Positions 42,081 through 50,441 of a stretch of DNA of 64,000 nucleotides are shown in pieces. Each line of letters begins with the position of its first letter. Position 1 is the stretch's first letter. The DNA lies in NCBI RefSeq assembly GCF_018448785.1, contig NZ_JAHCLU010000007.1:154596-218595 (forward strand). The letters are read 5' to 3'. Below the pieces are notes generated by a model that was given only the letters and a program-made list of their open reading frames with translations, ran no database searches and was not told the origin of the DNA. This stretch comes from Halomonas jincaotanensis. Lineage in GTDB: Bacteria > Pseudomonadota > Gammaproteobacteria > Pseudomonadales > Halomonadaceae. Both the position numbers and the translations under genes were made by a program.

Positions 42081-43031
42081 TTACTCATGACCCTCTACCC
42101 ACTCGAATTTGTCGATATCCAGCTCCCGCTCACCATCCCATCGGTAGGCACACAGCTTTGGAGTCTCACCAGGCTCGAAGTCGCGGCCGGCAATGCTGTA
42201 ATCGATGCAGGCGATATGAGGGGTCAAGGGCTCGGGCGTGCCGGAGCGCCAGTAGTGGCCGACGAAGAGCGGCTTATCAGCCTCATAGCCGGGCATCAGA
42301 TCCTCGGGAATGGGGTCGTGGGGGATCTGGTGGATAACCTCGGCCGGTACCATGGCCAGATCCCGGTAGGTAATGCCCTCCAGCTCCCACCAGCGGGTAC
42401 GGATGTTGTGCTGAGGGGTGCCGTCCTTGTCGAGGAACTCGTTGCCGGCCGGCAGCGCTATCTCCAGGCCCTTGATCAGGGTTTCCAGAGCATCGTAAGC
42501 ATCGGTGCCCTTGAGGGACAGCTCCGGCCAGGCATCCGGCAAGATGCGCTGGTCCTCATCGAGGAAATTACTTATCACCTCGAGAGACGTGGGATCCCAA
42601 CAGGCATGCACGACGCGTAGACCATCGAGATCCAGGTAGAGCGGTAGTGTCTTGAACCAGGCGATGTGCTCGCGGTGCAACGCACTGCCCTGCCCCACCT
42701 GATCCAGATAGGCCTGGTGCTGATGGCGGTTCTTGTCGCTGTGGGGGCGCAGAGGTTCACCGGGACGCTCAGGATCCTCACTGGCCCAGGCCACGGCATT
42801 GAACTCGTGGTTGCCCATCACGGCGAGTGCAGTACCGGCCTCGACCATGGCTCGGGCGATACGTACGGTCTCTACCTGCTCGGGGCCACGATCGACGAAA
42901 TCACCGAGAAAGATCACCTGGCGCTCCTCGAGATGCGACCAGAGCCCTTGCGATTCCTGATAGCCGAGTGTTTCGAGCAATCGCTTCAGCGGGGTGGCGT
43001 AACCGTGGATATCGCCAATGAGGTCATACAT
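42081..43031 (-). CDS. PPP-type metallophosphoesterase
   Basis: 316 residues. The metal-site motifs of the PPP phosphatase family are in order: YDLIGDIHGYATPL (GDxHG, residues ~5-10), VIFLGDFVDRGPEQ (GDxVDRG, ~40), VMGNHEFNAVAW (GNHE, ~72), then VHACWDP (~140) and FVGHYW (~265). In bacteria such proteins are Ser/Thr phosphatases or diadenosine tetraphosphate hydrolases; the fold is sure, the substrate is not. It stands alone between the DUF4236 gene and phage remnants. Confidence 0.88.
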   Translation of the reverse strand: MYDLIGDIHGYATPLKRLLETLGYQESQGLWSHLEERQVIFLGDFVDRGPEQVETVRIARAMVEAGTALAVMGNHEFNAVAWASEDPERPGEPLRPHSDKNRHQHQAYLDQVGQGSALHREHIAWFKTLPLYLDLDGLRVVHACWDPTSLEVISNFLDEDQRILPDAWPELSLKGTDAYDALETLIKGLEIALPAGNEFLDKDGTPQHNIRTRWWELEGITYRDLAMVPAEVIHQIPHDPIPEDLMPGYEADKPLFVGHYWRSGTPEPLTPHIACIDYSIAGRDFEPGETPKLCAYRWDGERELDIDKFEWVEGHE

Positions 43032-43270
43032 GCAGGTCTCCTGTGCCGGATGTTGGAACGTCTTTCAGCGGTGGCGGAAAGGGTGAAATGGCCAACTGCT
43101 CTTCAATCATTCTTCCTTTGGACACTACGATAGATGACCTGCCTTCACGCAGACAACGAGACCGCTGATATCCGCTATCAGGTATCTCGTGACTGGCATT
43201 CCACCATGACATTTTTCCCGGCTGCGACGTATTCAGCATGGGAGATGCTGAAGGTCAGCACTAACAACTC

Positions 43271-43423
43271 AACCCCGGAATCCCGGCGCAGCTGATCAGC
43301 TGGAAGCGCGACATCGAGGAGGCACCCTGGCGCATCACCAAATTCACCCACGATCTGACCGACACCGCCTATACCAACGCCATCGAAATGGAGAGCCGAC
43401 AAGGCGCCGAATCGCCAACCTGA
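43271..43423 (+). pseudogene. C-terminal fragment of a phage tail late-control protein D-like gene
   Basis: 51 codons open to the stop TGA at 43421: NPGIPAQLISWKRDIEEAPWRITKFTHDLTD followed by TAYTNAIEMES. The pattern 'P-G-x-P-A ... W-x-I-T-x-x-x-H-x-L-x-(D)-x-x-Y-T-x-x-I-E-M-E' is that of the end of gpD-type contractile-tail hub proteins. No start codon or N-terminal part precedes it. A leftover of a P2-like prophage. Confidence 0.6.
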
Positions 43424-43469
43424 GCAAACTGAACTGGTAGAATGAGGAAAACCGCACTAAAGGCTGACC

Positions 43470-43955
43470 ATGACAAGCCCAACGCCGCAACAAGCCTACG
43501 ACCTATTCTATGAATGCGGCCTCAATTTCAGACAAATCTCTGAAGAACTCGGCATCACGGTGCGCATGGCTCGCCGCTACGTCAAACAGCGTGAGCAAAA
43601 AGCTCAGCTCGAGGCGCAGTGGCATTATGGGCTCCCGATACCCGTCGCCAACGCCCTGCTTGCCGCCGGTTTTCTCGGTCCCGAGCAACTCCTGAAGTCA
43701 TACCACAACGGCGAACTGAACCCGAAAGGGACTTACTCACCGCACGGTGTCGGGAAAAAGGGCCTACAAGCCATAGAAGAGTGGCTAGAGATACCACTCG
43801 AAGACCGCTATGACCCCGGACCGAAGTACCTTCAACTTGCCGTGAGGCTATACCCCGACGCTCAACGGGCCCTGAAGCGGCTAGAGGATGAGACCGGTGA
43901 GCTGCCATCCGCGATCGTTACTCGCTTGATCCTCGAAGCAGGCAAACCTGACTAG
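43470..43955 (+). CDS. hypothetical helix-turn-helix protein
   Basis: 161 residues. Residues 7-38 (AYDLFYECGLNFRQISEELGITVRMARRYVKQREQK) form a clear helix-turn-helix of the sigma/resolvase type. The middle has PIPVANALLAAGFLGPEQLLKSYHNGEL and GVGKKGLQAIEEWL, resembling the helix-hairpin-helix of RNA polymerase alpha C-terminal-like modules. The end, ALKRLEDETGELPSAIVTRLILEAGKPD, could be a small RHH-like dimer piece. It follows a phage tail fragment, so a phage-derived regulator is plausible. Confidence 0.6.
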   Translation: MTSPTPQQAYDLFYECGLNFRQISEELGITVRMARRYVKQREQKAQLEAQWHYGLPIPVANALLAAGFLGPEQLLKSYHNGELNPKGTYSPHGVGKKGLQAIEEWLEIPLEDRYDPGPKYLQLAVRLYPDAQRALKRLEDETGELPSAIVTRLILEAGKPD

Positions 43956-44049
43956 AACGCTCATCGCCGAGCCTGGATGACCACCACGCCGCAAAGCTCA
44001 CTCTGCGGGGCAGGAAACGAACCACTACGATCCACTGGCGTGATAATCC

Positions 44050-44280
44050 TCAGCTGACCGCCGATCCGGTGGCTGCAGAACCGCTGCTCGCTGCTACGTC
44101 CACGATCACCAGGTCGGCATGCTGCGCCGTCTCCTATTCATCCACCACCAGCAGATCCCCTTCCCTCAGCGGCCCCGCCGCGCCGGTCTCACCGCTCACT
44201 TCGAACTGGTAGCATGTCGGTGCAAAGCGCGTCAGGTCATAACCGGCCAGCGCCGGGTGGCCGATGCCAGTACAGAGTGG
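44050..44280 (-). pseudogene. fragment of a LexA/UmuD-like (S24) protein
   Basis: On the minus strand one frame reads TGIGHPALAGYDLTRFAP, CYQFEVSGETGAAGPLREGDLLVVDE, a TAG stop, then ETAQHADLVIVDVAAS to a TGA at 44050. The block 'xEVSG...REGDLLVVDExxxAxHxDLVIVDV' parallels the GDSM..GDLLVVDR..xHGDIVxA core of S24 peptidases, but the catalytic Ser region is gone. A dead relative of the umuD gene that begins 170 bases away on the other strand. Confidence 0.4.
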
Positions 44281-44414
44281 GCCCAGGTAATTTACTCGCA
44301 TCGCCCCTGCCTTTTCTTTTGTTCATTCAGCCCCGCCATCGCGAGGTTTGCAGTCTCAAAGCCCCGCTTGCACACTACATTAGCGTTTGCCAGTGTGGCG
44401 TGTTGTGGTGAATA

Positions 44415-44430
44415 CTGTATAAACAAACAG
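44415..44430 (+). promoter_or_regulatory. perfect LexA (SOS) box of the umuDC operon
   Basis: CTGTATAAACAAACAG fits the gammaproteobacterial LexA consensus CTGT-N8-ACAG exactly and has the usual AT-rich centre. It lies 22 bases before the umuD start codon, so LexA bound here would block the promoter. DNA damage should therefore induce both genes. Confidence 0.85.
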
Positions 44431-44451
44431 CATTTCACAAGAGGCAAGGCC

Positions 44452-44889
44452 ATGCGCGACGGCATTTTTCTTCCCCACTCCTCCCCACTGACCTTGGCCC
44501 TGCCGCATCCTCTGGCACTTACCCGCGCCGGGCTTTCGGGCTTTCCCAGCCCTGCCCAGGACTACGAAGGCCGTACCCTCGACCTCAACGAGCGTTTCGT
44601 GAAACGCCCCTCCGCCACGTTCTTCATGACGGTCACCGGTGACAGCATGACCGGGCTGGGCATCGACGATACCGACCTGCTGGTGGTCGATCGCTCAATC
44701 GACGCCCGTGCCGGCCATATACTCGTCGCCTCGGTCGAGGGCGAGCTGATCGTCAAACGCTACGAGATGCTCGGGCGCCGCCCTTACCTGTGTTCCGGCA
44801 ATGCCCAGTACCCGCCCATACCGCTTAGCAACCTCGACTGCCAGGTCTGGGGGGTGGTGCGCGCCGTGATCCATGAATACGCCGTATGA
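44452..44889 (+). CDS. umuD: UmuD, translesion polymerase V accessory protein
   Basis: 145 residues from ATG 44452, placed just after the SOS box; longer upstream frames would cross the operator. The cleavage region is LSGFPSPAQDYEGRTLDLN: the self-cleaved bond, Cys-Gly in E. coli UmuD and Ala-Gly in LexA, is Ser-Gly here. The catalytic Ser is in TVTGDSMTGLG and the Lys in GELIVKRYE, so the dyad is intact. RecA filaments stimulate cleavage to UmuD', which joins UmuC to form polymerase V. The stop overlaps the umuC start as ATGA. Confidence 0.9.
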   Translation: MRDGIFLPHSSPLTLALPHPLALTRAGLSGFPSPAQDYEGRTLDLNERFVKRPSATFFMTVTGDSMTGLGIDDTDLLVVDRSIDARAGHILVASVEGELIVKRYEMLGRRPYLCSGNAQYPPIPLSNLDCQVWGVVRAVIHEYAV

Positions 44890-46178
44890 GCGGCGCCATG
44901 ATCGGCTTGGTGGACTGCAACAACTTCTACGTCTCATGCGAGCGCGTTTTCCAGCCGCGGCTGAACGGACGGGCGGTCGGCGTGCTGTCGAACAACGACG
45001 GCTGCGTGATCGCCCGCTCTGCCGAAATCAAGCAGCTGGGTGTCGAGATGGGCACGCCTGCCTTCGAGCTGCAGCACCTGATCAGGCGCGGGCAAATTCA
45101 TTTGCTGTCGTCCAACTACGAGCTCTATGGCGACATGTCGGCGCGCGTGCACGATATCCTCGAGGAGTTCTCCGCCGGGGTGGAGCCGTACTCCATCGAT
45201 GAGATGTTCGTACGCTTCGATGGCTTTGCGCCGGGCCCGCTGCTCGAGCACGCCCGCGCGCTGCATCACCAGGTGCGCCAGTACACCGGCATCCCGGTCT
45301 GTGTCGGGGTGGCCCCCACGCGCACCCTGGCCAAGCTCGCCAACCGCGCTGCGAAGAAGATTCCTCACTATCAGGGTGTGTGCGTGCTGCATGCCGGTAG
45401 CCCGGAGACCCGCGGGCTCCTGCAGCGCACCGCGTTGGGCGACGTCTGGGGCGTAGGCCGACGCCTGGTCGAAAAGCTCGCCCTGAGGGATGTCCGCACG
45501 GCCTGGGATCTCGCCCAGCAGGACCACAAGACCATTAAGCGCAAATTCAGCACCACGCTCGAGCGCACCGTCCTCGAGCTCCAGGGCGTCGCCGCCATCG
45601 ACATGAACGATGCCGATGAGCCCCGCCAGCGCATCATGACCTCGCGCTCGTTCGGCAAGCTCACCGGTGACCTGGTCGAGATCGGCGAAGCGATCCGTCA
45701 GCACGCCCAACGCAGTGCCGAAAAGCTCCGCAAGCAAGACAGCCTGACCCGAGCGGTCTACGTGTTCCTCAAGACCAACCCGCACCGCCCCGACCTGCTG
45801 CAGTACTCGCCCAGCGCTGTGGTCGAGCTGGAGCGCCCGACCGATGACAGCCGCGAGATCCTCCATGCCGCCAGCCGCGCCCTGCAGGCCATCTACCGGC
45901 CTCGGTATCGCTTCATGAAAGCGGGGGTAATGCTGATCGACCTGATCGACGCCAACCGGCAGCAGCTCTCGCTGCTCGATTCGGCACAAAGCGAGGCTGA
46001 GCGCGAGCGCAGCGCCAAGCTGATGGCCGCGATGGACGACCTGAATCAGAAGATGGGGCGCGGCACCGTTACGCTGGGGCGACCCAGCCCCGGTGCCGCC
46101 TGGCACCTGCGTTGCGCCAACCGCACGCCGCGCTGGACGACGAGATGGGACGAGCTGCCTGCCGTGCCCATGTTGTAA
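44886..46178 (+). CDS. umuC: UmuC, Y-family DNA polymerase V catalytic subunit
   Basis: 430 residues, close to the E. coli length of 422. The palm motifs are MIGLVDCNNFYVSCERVF (first catalytic Asp) and EPYSIDEMFVRFDG (D-E pair). VGVLSNNDGCVIARSAEIKQLGVEMG is the fingers block, with a helix-hairpin-helix near GDVWGVGRRLVEKL and the little finger beginning RQRIMTSRSFGKLT. The C-terminus is complete. Co-translated with umuD and SOS controlled. Error-prone synthesis across lesions. Confidence 0.94.
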   Translation: MSGAMIGLVDCNNFYVSCERVFQPRLNGRAVGVLSNNDGCVIARSAEIKQLGVEMGTPAFELQHLIRRGQIHLLSSNYELYGDMSARVHDILEEFSAGVEPYSIDEMFVRFDGFAPGPLLEHARALHHQVRQYTGIPVCVGVAPTRTLAKLANRAAKKIPHYQGVCVLHAGSPETRGLLQRTALGDVWGVGRRLVEKLALRDVRTAWDLAQQDHKTIKRKFSTTLERTVLELQGVAAIDMNDADEPRQRIMTSRSFGKLTGDLVEIGEAIRQHAQRSAEKLRKQDSLTRAVYVFLKTNPHRPDLLQYSPSAVVELERPTDDSREILHAASRALQAIYRPRYRFMKAGVMLIDLIDANRQQLSLLDSAQSEAERERSAKLMAAMDDLNQKMGRGTVTLGRPSPGAAWHLRCANRTPRWTTRWDELPAVPML

Positions 46179-46232
46179 TGATCTACCGCGGCCAGGGCGA
46201 TCCTGCACTATGCTCGACAGCAAGTGGCGTTA

Positions 46233-46442
46233 ATGGAGAGCGACATGGACAAGGCCGTAATCGACGTAATCCGGGAAAAAGAGCAGCTGCCTGACAGCAT
46301 GACCGATAGCGAAATCGCTCAGGAATATAAAGGGACCTATACCGCAGCGAGAGCCGCTGTGAGCCTGGATCATAAACCGCTTGACCAAGTGCTCGCGGAT
46401 ACAATGGGTAAAGTGTTGCCTTTCATGAAGAAGAAAAAGTAA
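46233..46442 (+). CDS. small conserved-looking hypothetical protein
   Basis: 69 residues from ATG 46233 (MESDMDKAVIDVIREKEQLPDSMTD); starts at 46224 or 46245 are also possible. It is amphipathic and helical, with EIAQEYKGTYTAARAAVSLDHKPLDQVLADTMGKVLPFMKKKK and a lysine-rich tail. No domain recognised. It lies 54 bases after umuC in the same direction but has its own likely leader. Sound codon use and a full stop argue for a real gene. Confidence 0.5.
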   Translation: MESDMDKAVIDVIREKEQLPDSMTDSEIAQEYKGTYTAARAAVSLDHKPLDQVLADTMGKVLPFMKKKK

Positions 46443-46447
46443 CGCGG

Positions 46448-46985
46448 TCAAGCCGGATTGATCAGCGCGGCATCTTCATCATTCCCCGGCGGGTTAACAC
46501 GCGTGCTCACCGCCCAGTGCGTGATCAGCTCCGCATCTAGGTGATGCACCACTTTGCGGATCGTCTCGCGGTCGGTCAGGGTCGAGCCACGGCTCGAGGC
46601 TCGCGACGTCCAGAGCCAGCGGAATGCGCGAGTGGATCTCCTTGGCAGACCCGCGCGCCGGCTCGGTGATGATCGCGCAGCCGGGTGAACCATCCACCCG
46701 CTCGGCCCAGATGGCCGCCATCCAGAGCGGCCGGCGGTCCTCGTGGCACAGGAAGTGCGGCTGCTTCTGGCCATCCACCTGCGCCCACTCATATCAGCCG
46801 TCGGCAGGCACCAGGCAGCGATGACGGGCGAAGGCGCCCTTGAAATAGTTGGAGGTCGCCACCCGCTCGGCAGTGGCGTTGATCGGCTCGGGGGCATCCT
46901 CGTTCGCCCACTGGGGCCGATAGCCCCATCACACCTCGTTCAGCGTACTGTCTTAACGGCGTGTCCACTATTTCCTGGGCAAGAT
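46448..46985 (-). pseudogene. SOS response-associated peptidase (SRAP/YedK) gene, multiply frameshifted
   Basis: Pieces of a HMCES/YedK protein lie in order over different minus-strand frames: YRPQWANEDAPEPINATAER near 46930-46870, FKGAFARHRCLVPADG near 46840-46795, then VDGQKQPHFLCHEDRRPLWMAAIWAE (46780-46690), ITEPARGSAKEIHSRIPLAL (46680-46620) and TDRETIRKVVHHLDAELITHWAVSTRVN near the end. An in-frame stop and at least two shifts separate them. SRAP shields abasic sites, so this is a decayed DNA-damage gene next to the intact umuDC. Confidence 0.7.
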
Positions 46986-47021
46986 CAGGCCTGCCGGACA
47001 CAGTTCTAATGGGCACGTCCT

Positions 47022-48290
47022 TCATGTCCGCATCTCCGCAAGTAGATGCTTCGCCATGCGTTCGTTGATCTCGCCGCGCGCCTTCATCGCCTCCGCCACG
47101 GACACGATCTCGTCGCCTTCGGCACCCGCCGCTATCGCGATGTTCTGGGCATGCAGCGCCATGTGGCCTTTCTGGATGCCGTCGGTCGCCAGCGCACGCA
47201 CGGCCCCGAAATTCTGAGCCAGCCCGACCGCCGCGACCAGCCGGGACAGCTTCTCGGCCGTTTCTGCCCCCATGATCCTGAGCGCCAGTTGCGCGACGGG
47301 ATGGATGCGCGTAGCCCCGCCCACGATCCCTAGCGACAGCGGGATTTCGATGGACCCTGCGAGATCACCGCTTGCGGTCTTCTCCCACCGGGTGAGCGGA
47401 CCATACTGGCCGGTTTGTGCGGCATAGGCATGCGCGCCGGCCTCGATGGCACGGGTGTCGTTTCCGGTAGCGAGCACGACGGCGGAAACGCCGTTCATGA
47501 TCCCCTTGTTATGCGTCGCCGCGCGATAGGGGTCGATCACCGCGAAGTCGGCCGCCTCCAGCATCGTGTCGACAACCGCGACGCCGCCGATCTCGTCCGC
47601 GGGCCAGATCGCCTCGGCGCGTGTCAGCCGCCGGTCGGCAAGGTTCGACAGGATCCGCAGCAAGGACCGCCCGCCGGTCCAGTCGGCCAGCACCGGGGCG
47701 ATACGCTCGGCCATGGTGTTGACGGCATTGGCCCCCATCGCATCGCGGGTATCGACGATTAGATGGACCACGACCATGGTGCCGCGTCGCCCGTTCAAAA
47801 GCCGCACCTCGACATCGCGCAACCCTCCGCCAAGCTCGACCAGCATCGGGTCGACCTTGTTGCAGATATCGCGGATTTCCTCGATTCGGCGCAGGATTTC
47901 GAGCCGCGCCCGGTTTGGATCGGCCACGTCGAGGATCTGCACTTGCGCGATGGTCAACGATCCCGCATAGGACGTGCGAAAGCCGCCCGTGGATCGGCAC
48001 CGCTTGGCCGAATTACACACGGCGGCGATGACCGAACTTTCCTCGGTCGCCATGGGAACGAGGACATCCTCCTCGTCCACGATCATGTTGGTGGCGACAC
48101 CCAGGGGAACAGGCATGGTTCCGATGGCGTTCTCGACCATCCTTTCCACCAGCTCGCCGGGCAAGGTACCGATCTCTTGCAAAGAGTCTGGCGCAGCTTT
48201 GTCGCCAGCCAACCAATCGTTCAGAACGGCAAGCCGCTCTTCCCGGCTCAGGGTTGCAAATCCGACTAGTCTTGACGTGCGCTCACTCAT
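47022..48290 (-). CDS. mvaA: hydroxymethylglutaryl-CoA reductase, degradative (class II)
   Basis: 422 residues from ATG 48290 (MSERTSRLVGFATLSREERLAVLNDW, the usual class II start). Catalytic residues are all visible: Glu in VERMVENAIGTMPVPLG, Lys in ATHNKGIMNGVSAV, Asp in LATGNDTRAIEAGAHAYAA and His in QKGHMALHAQNIAIAAG near the C-terminus. Class II enzymes from bacteria that grow on mevalonate oxidise it to HMG-CoA with NAD. It is the distal gene of the leftward SDR-TRAP operon; HMG-CoA lyase, the usual next enzyme, is not in the window. G+C-rich, alphaproteobacterial style. Confidence 0.92.
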   Translation of the reverse strand: MSERTSRLVGFATLSREERLAVLNDWLAGDKAAPDSLQEIGTLPGELVERMVENAIGTMPVPLGVATNMIVDEEDVLVPMATEESSVIAAVCNSAKRCRSTGGFRTSYAGSLTIAQVQILDVADPNRARLEILRRIEEIRDICNKVDPMLVELGGGLRDVEVRLLNGRRGTMVVVHLIVDTRDAMGANAVNTMAERIAPVLADWTGGRSLLRILSNLADRRLTRAEAIWPADEIGGVAVVDTMLEAADFAVIDPYRAATHNKGIMNGVSAVVLATGNDTRAIEAGAHAYAAQTGQYGPLTRWEKTASGDLAGSIEIPLSLGIVGGATRIHPVAQLALRIMGAETAEKLSRLVAAVGLAQNFGAVRALATDGIQKGHMALHAQNIAIAAGAEGDEIVSVAEAMKARGEINERMAKHLLAEMRT

Positions 48291-48322
48291 GTCTCTTCGC
48301 TTTCCTTTCCAATGGCCGCAGG

Positions 48323-49087
48323 TCACGCCCGCATGACGAACCCACCATCGACCGGAATGGCCGTTCCGGTCATGAACCGCGATGCTGGGGTAGCAAGAAA
48401 CAGGATCGCGCCGACGATTTCTTCGGGGGCGGCCCAACGGCCCACCGGCGTCCGTTCGCAGACCCGGCGATCCAGATCGGGCATGTCCTTGCGGGCCTGC
48501 CGGGTGAGCGGCGTATCCACCCAGCCCGGCAGGATGCAGTTTGCACGGATCCCCTCCTGCGCCCAGGCCACGGCAAGGCTACGTGTCAACTGCACGACGC
48601 CGCCCTTGGCTGCGGCGTAAGGTGCTGTCACCTCGTTCGCGAGGACCGACATCATTGAGCCGATGGTCACGATGCGTCCGTCCCCCGATCCGCACAGGGA
48701 CGGGTAGAATGCGCGGGCTGTCACGAACGTGCCTTTCAGGCTCGCGTCCAGAACGGCATCCCAGTCGTCGAGGGTCAGATCCTGTGGGGCACCGCGCCGG
48801 TTCGTTCCCGCCGCACAGACAAGCACGTCGACGCCGCCCATATGGGCCTCGGCGGCCGCGGCCAGCTTTTCCGCGGCCGCCTCATCCGCAGTGTCGCCCG
48901 ACACGAACCAGGCCGGTCCCTGCCCTTCAAGCGATTCCAGGGCGTTCCGACCACGCTCGACCGACCGCCCGTTCACCACGACGCGCGCGCCGGCCTCAAG
49001 AAACGCGCGGGCCGTGGCCAGCCCTATGCCACTTGTCCCGCCCGTGACGACCACCCGCTTGCCTACCAAGTCGAAAAGATGACTCAT
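48323..49087 (-). CDS. short-chain dehydrogenase/reductase
   Basis: 254 residues from ATG 49087 (MSHLFDLVGKRVVVTGGTSGIGLATARAFLEAG). Typical motifs: GGTSGIG, VCAAGTNRRG (AAG variant of NNAG), Ser in IGSMMSV, PYAAAKGG for the catalytic Y and K and TGTAIPVDGGFVMRA at the end. Similar in style to gluconate 5-dehydrogenase/2-deoxygluconate dehydrogenases. It lies between the HMG-CoA reductase gene (32 bases away) and the TRAP permease gene (10 bases), so it acts on the imported compound or a product. Confidence 0.88.
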   Translation of the reverse strand: MSHLFDLVGKRVVVTGGTSGIGLATARAFLEAGARVVVNGRSVERGRNALESLEGQGPAWFVSGDTADEAAAEKLAAAAEAHMGGVDVLVCAAGTNRRGAPQDLTLDDWDAVLDASLKGTFVTARAFYPSLCGSGDGRIVTIGSMMSVLANEVTAPYAAAKGGVVQLTRSLAVAWAQEGIRANCILPGWVDTPLTRQARKDMPDLDRRVCERTPVGRWAAPEEIVGAILFLATPASRFMTGTAIPVDGGFVMRA

Positions 49088-49097
49088 GCCGCCCTCC

Positions 49098-50441
49098 TCA
49101 ATTCGCAAGCACATCCGGCAACCACAGGACCAGCGACGGGAACAGGATGCACAATCCCAACCCGAACAACTGGATCAGGACGAAAGGAATGATCCCCACA
49201 TAGATGTCACGAATACCGACTTCCGGCGGGGCGATACCCCGCAAGTAGAACAGCGCATAGCCGAACGGTGGCGTCAGGAACGACGTCTGCAGGTTGACTG
49301 CGACCAGAACCGCGAACCATGTCAGCGTCACGCCCGAGGTGCCCAGCCCGAAATCCAGCCCGGCGATGATCGGCGCGAACAGCGGCAATACCACGAAACT
49401 GATCTCGATCCACTCCAGAAAGAAGCCGAGGACAAAGATCAGTGCCATGATCAGGAAAAGTGTCTGGTAGGGACCCGAGGCGATGGACATGACCGCATGC
49501 TCGATCATGGTGTCGCCGCCGATCCGTTTGAATATCCCGCTGAACACCGTCGCGCCGATGGCCACGGTCAGGATCATCGCGGTGGTCAGTGCGGTCTCCT
49601 GCACGCAGGCCACGAGGTTCTTCATGGTCAACTGGTTCATGACGCCGGCCAGAGCCGTGGCCCCGACTGCGCCGATCGCGGCGGCCTCGGTCGGAGTGGC
49701 GATCCCGGCCACGATGGAGCCGAGCACGCTGAGGATGAGAATAATCGGCGCGACAAGGTGCTTGATCAGAACGCTGATCGCTTCGAACGTCGATACCTTT
49801 TCCTGAACGGCGCTCGGTGGCGCGAGGGACGGATTCAGGTGGGTGACGACGAGAATGTAGATCGCGTAAAGCCCGCCAAGGATGAGGCCGGGCACCACCG
49901 CCCCCATGAAGAGATCGCCGATCGATATCTGAAGAATGTCACCGACGAGCACTAGCATGATTGATGGGGGAATGAGAATGCCCAACGTGCCCGCCGAACA
50001 GATCGTCCCGGCGGCAAGCCGCATGGAATACTGCTGCTTGAGCATGACCGGCAATGCCATCAAGCCCAGCATCACCACGGACGCACCGATGATCCCCGTG
50101 CTCGCCGCCATCACCACGCCGACAATCGTCACCGACAGCGCCAGACCGCCCGGGCGTTGCGCGAAAAGCCGTTCCAGCGACAAGAGCAGGTTTTTCGCGA
50201 TGTTGGATTTTTCCAGCATCAGCCCCATAAACACGAAGAGCGGCACCGCCAGCAAAAGCCAGTTTGTGAGATTTCCGGTGAAGATCCGCGACGAGATCGT
50301 GTTGAGAAAGACCAGTGGCACATCACCGATGAAGGTAAAGAGGATGCCCACCCCTGCCAGGACCAGCGCGACCGGATAACCAGACATGATGCCGAGGATG
50401 AGTGCAAAAACCATCGAGATCGGCAGAATGTATTCAACCAT
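49098..50441 (-). CDS. dctM: TRAP transporter large permease (DctM)
   Basis: 447 residues, 12-13 hydrophobic segments. Family blocks: SGYPVALVLAGVGILF, LLAVPLFVFMGLMLEKSNIA, GGLALSVTIVGVVMAASTGIIGASVVMLGLMALPVML, SAGTLGILIPPSIMLVLVGDIL and PFGYALFYLRGIAPPEV. This is the sodium-coupled translocation subunit. Overlaps the small permease gene by eight bases, and the binding protein follows upstream, giving a complete DctPQM set. Confidence 0.93.
   Translation of the reverse strand: MVEYILPISMVFALILGIMSGYPVALVLAGVGILFTFIGDVPLVFLNTISSRIFTGNLTNWLLLAVPLFVFMGLMLEKSNIAKNLLLSLERLFAQRPGGLALSVTIVGVVMAASTGIIGASVVMLGLMALPVMLKQQYSMRLAAGTICSAGTLGILIPPSIMLVLVGDILQISIGDLFMGAVVPGLILGGLYAIYILVVTHLNPSLAPPSAVQEKVSTFEAISVLIKHLVAPIILILSVLGSIVAGIATPTEAAAIGAVGATALAGVMNQLTMKNLVACVQETALTTAMILTVAIGATVFSGIFKRIGGDTMIEHAVMSIASGPYQTLFLIMALIFVLGFFLEWIEISFVVLPLFAPIIAGLDFGLGTSGVTLTWFAVLVAVNLQTSFLTPPFGYALFYLRGIAPPEVGIRDIYVGIIPFVLIQLFGLGLCILFPSLVLWLPDVLAN

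Noticed and set aside
44934..46223. 429-codon minus-strand open frame
   Set aside because: Exact shadow of umuC, whose polymerase motifs are all on the plus strand; a G+C-rich third-position effect.
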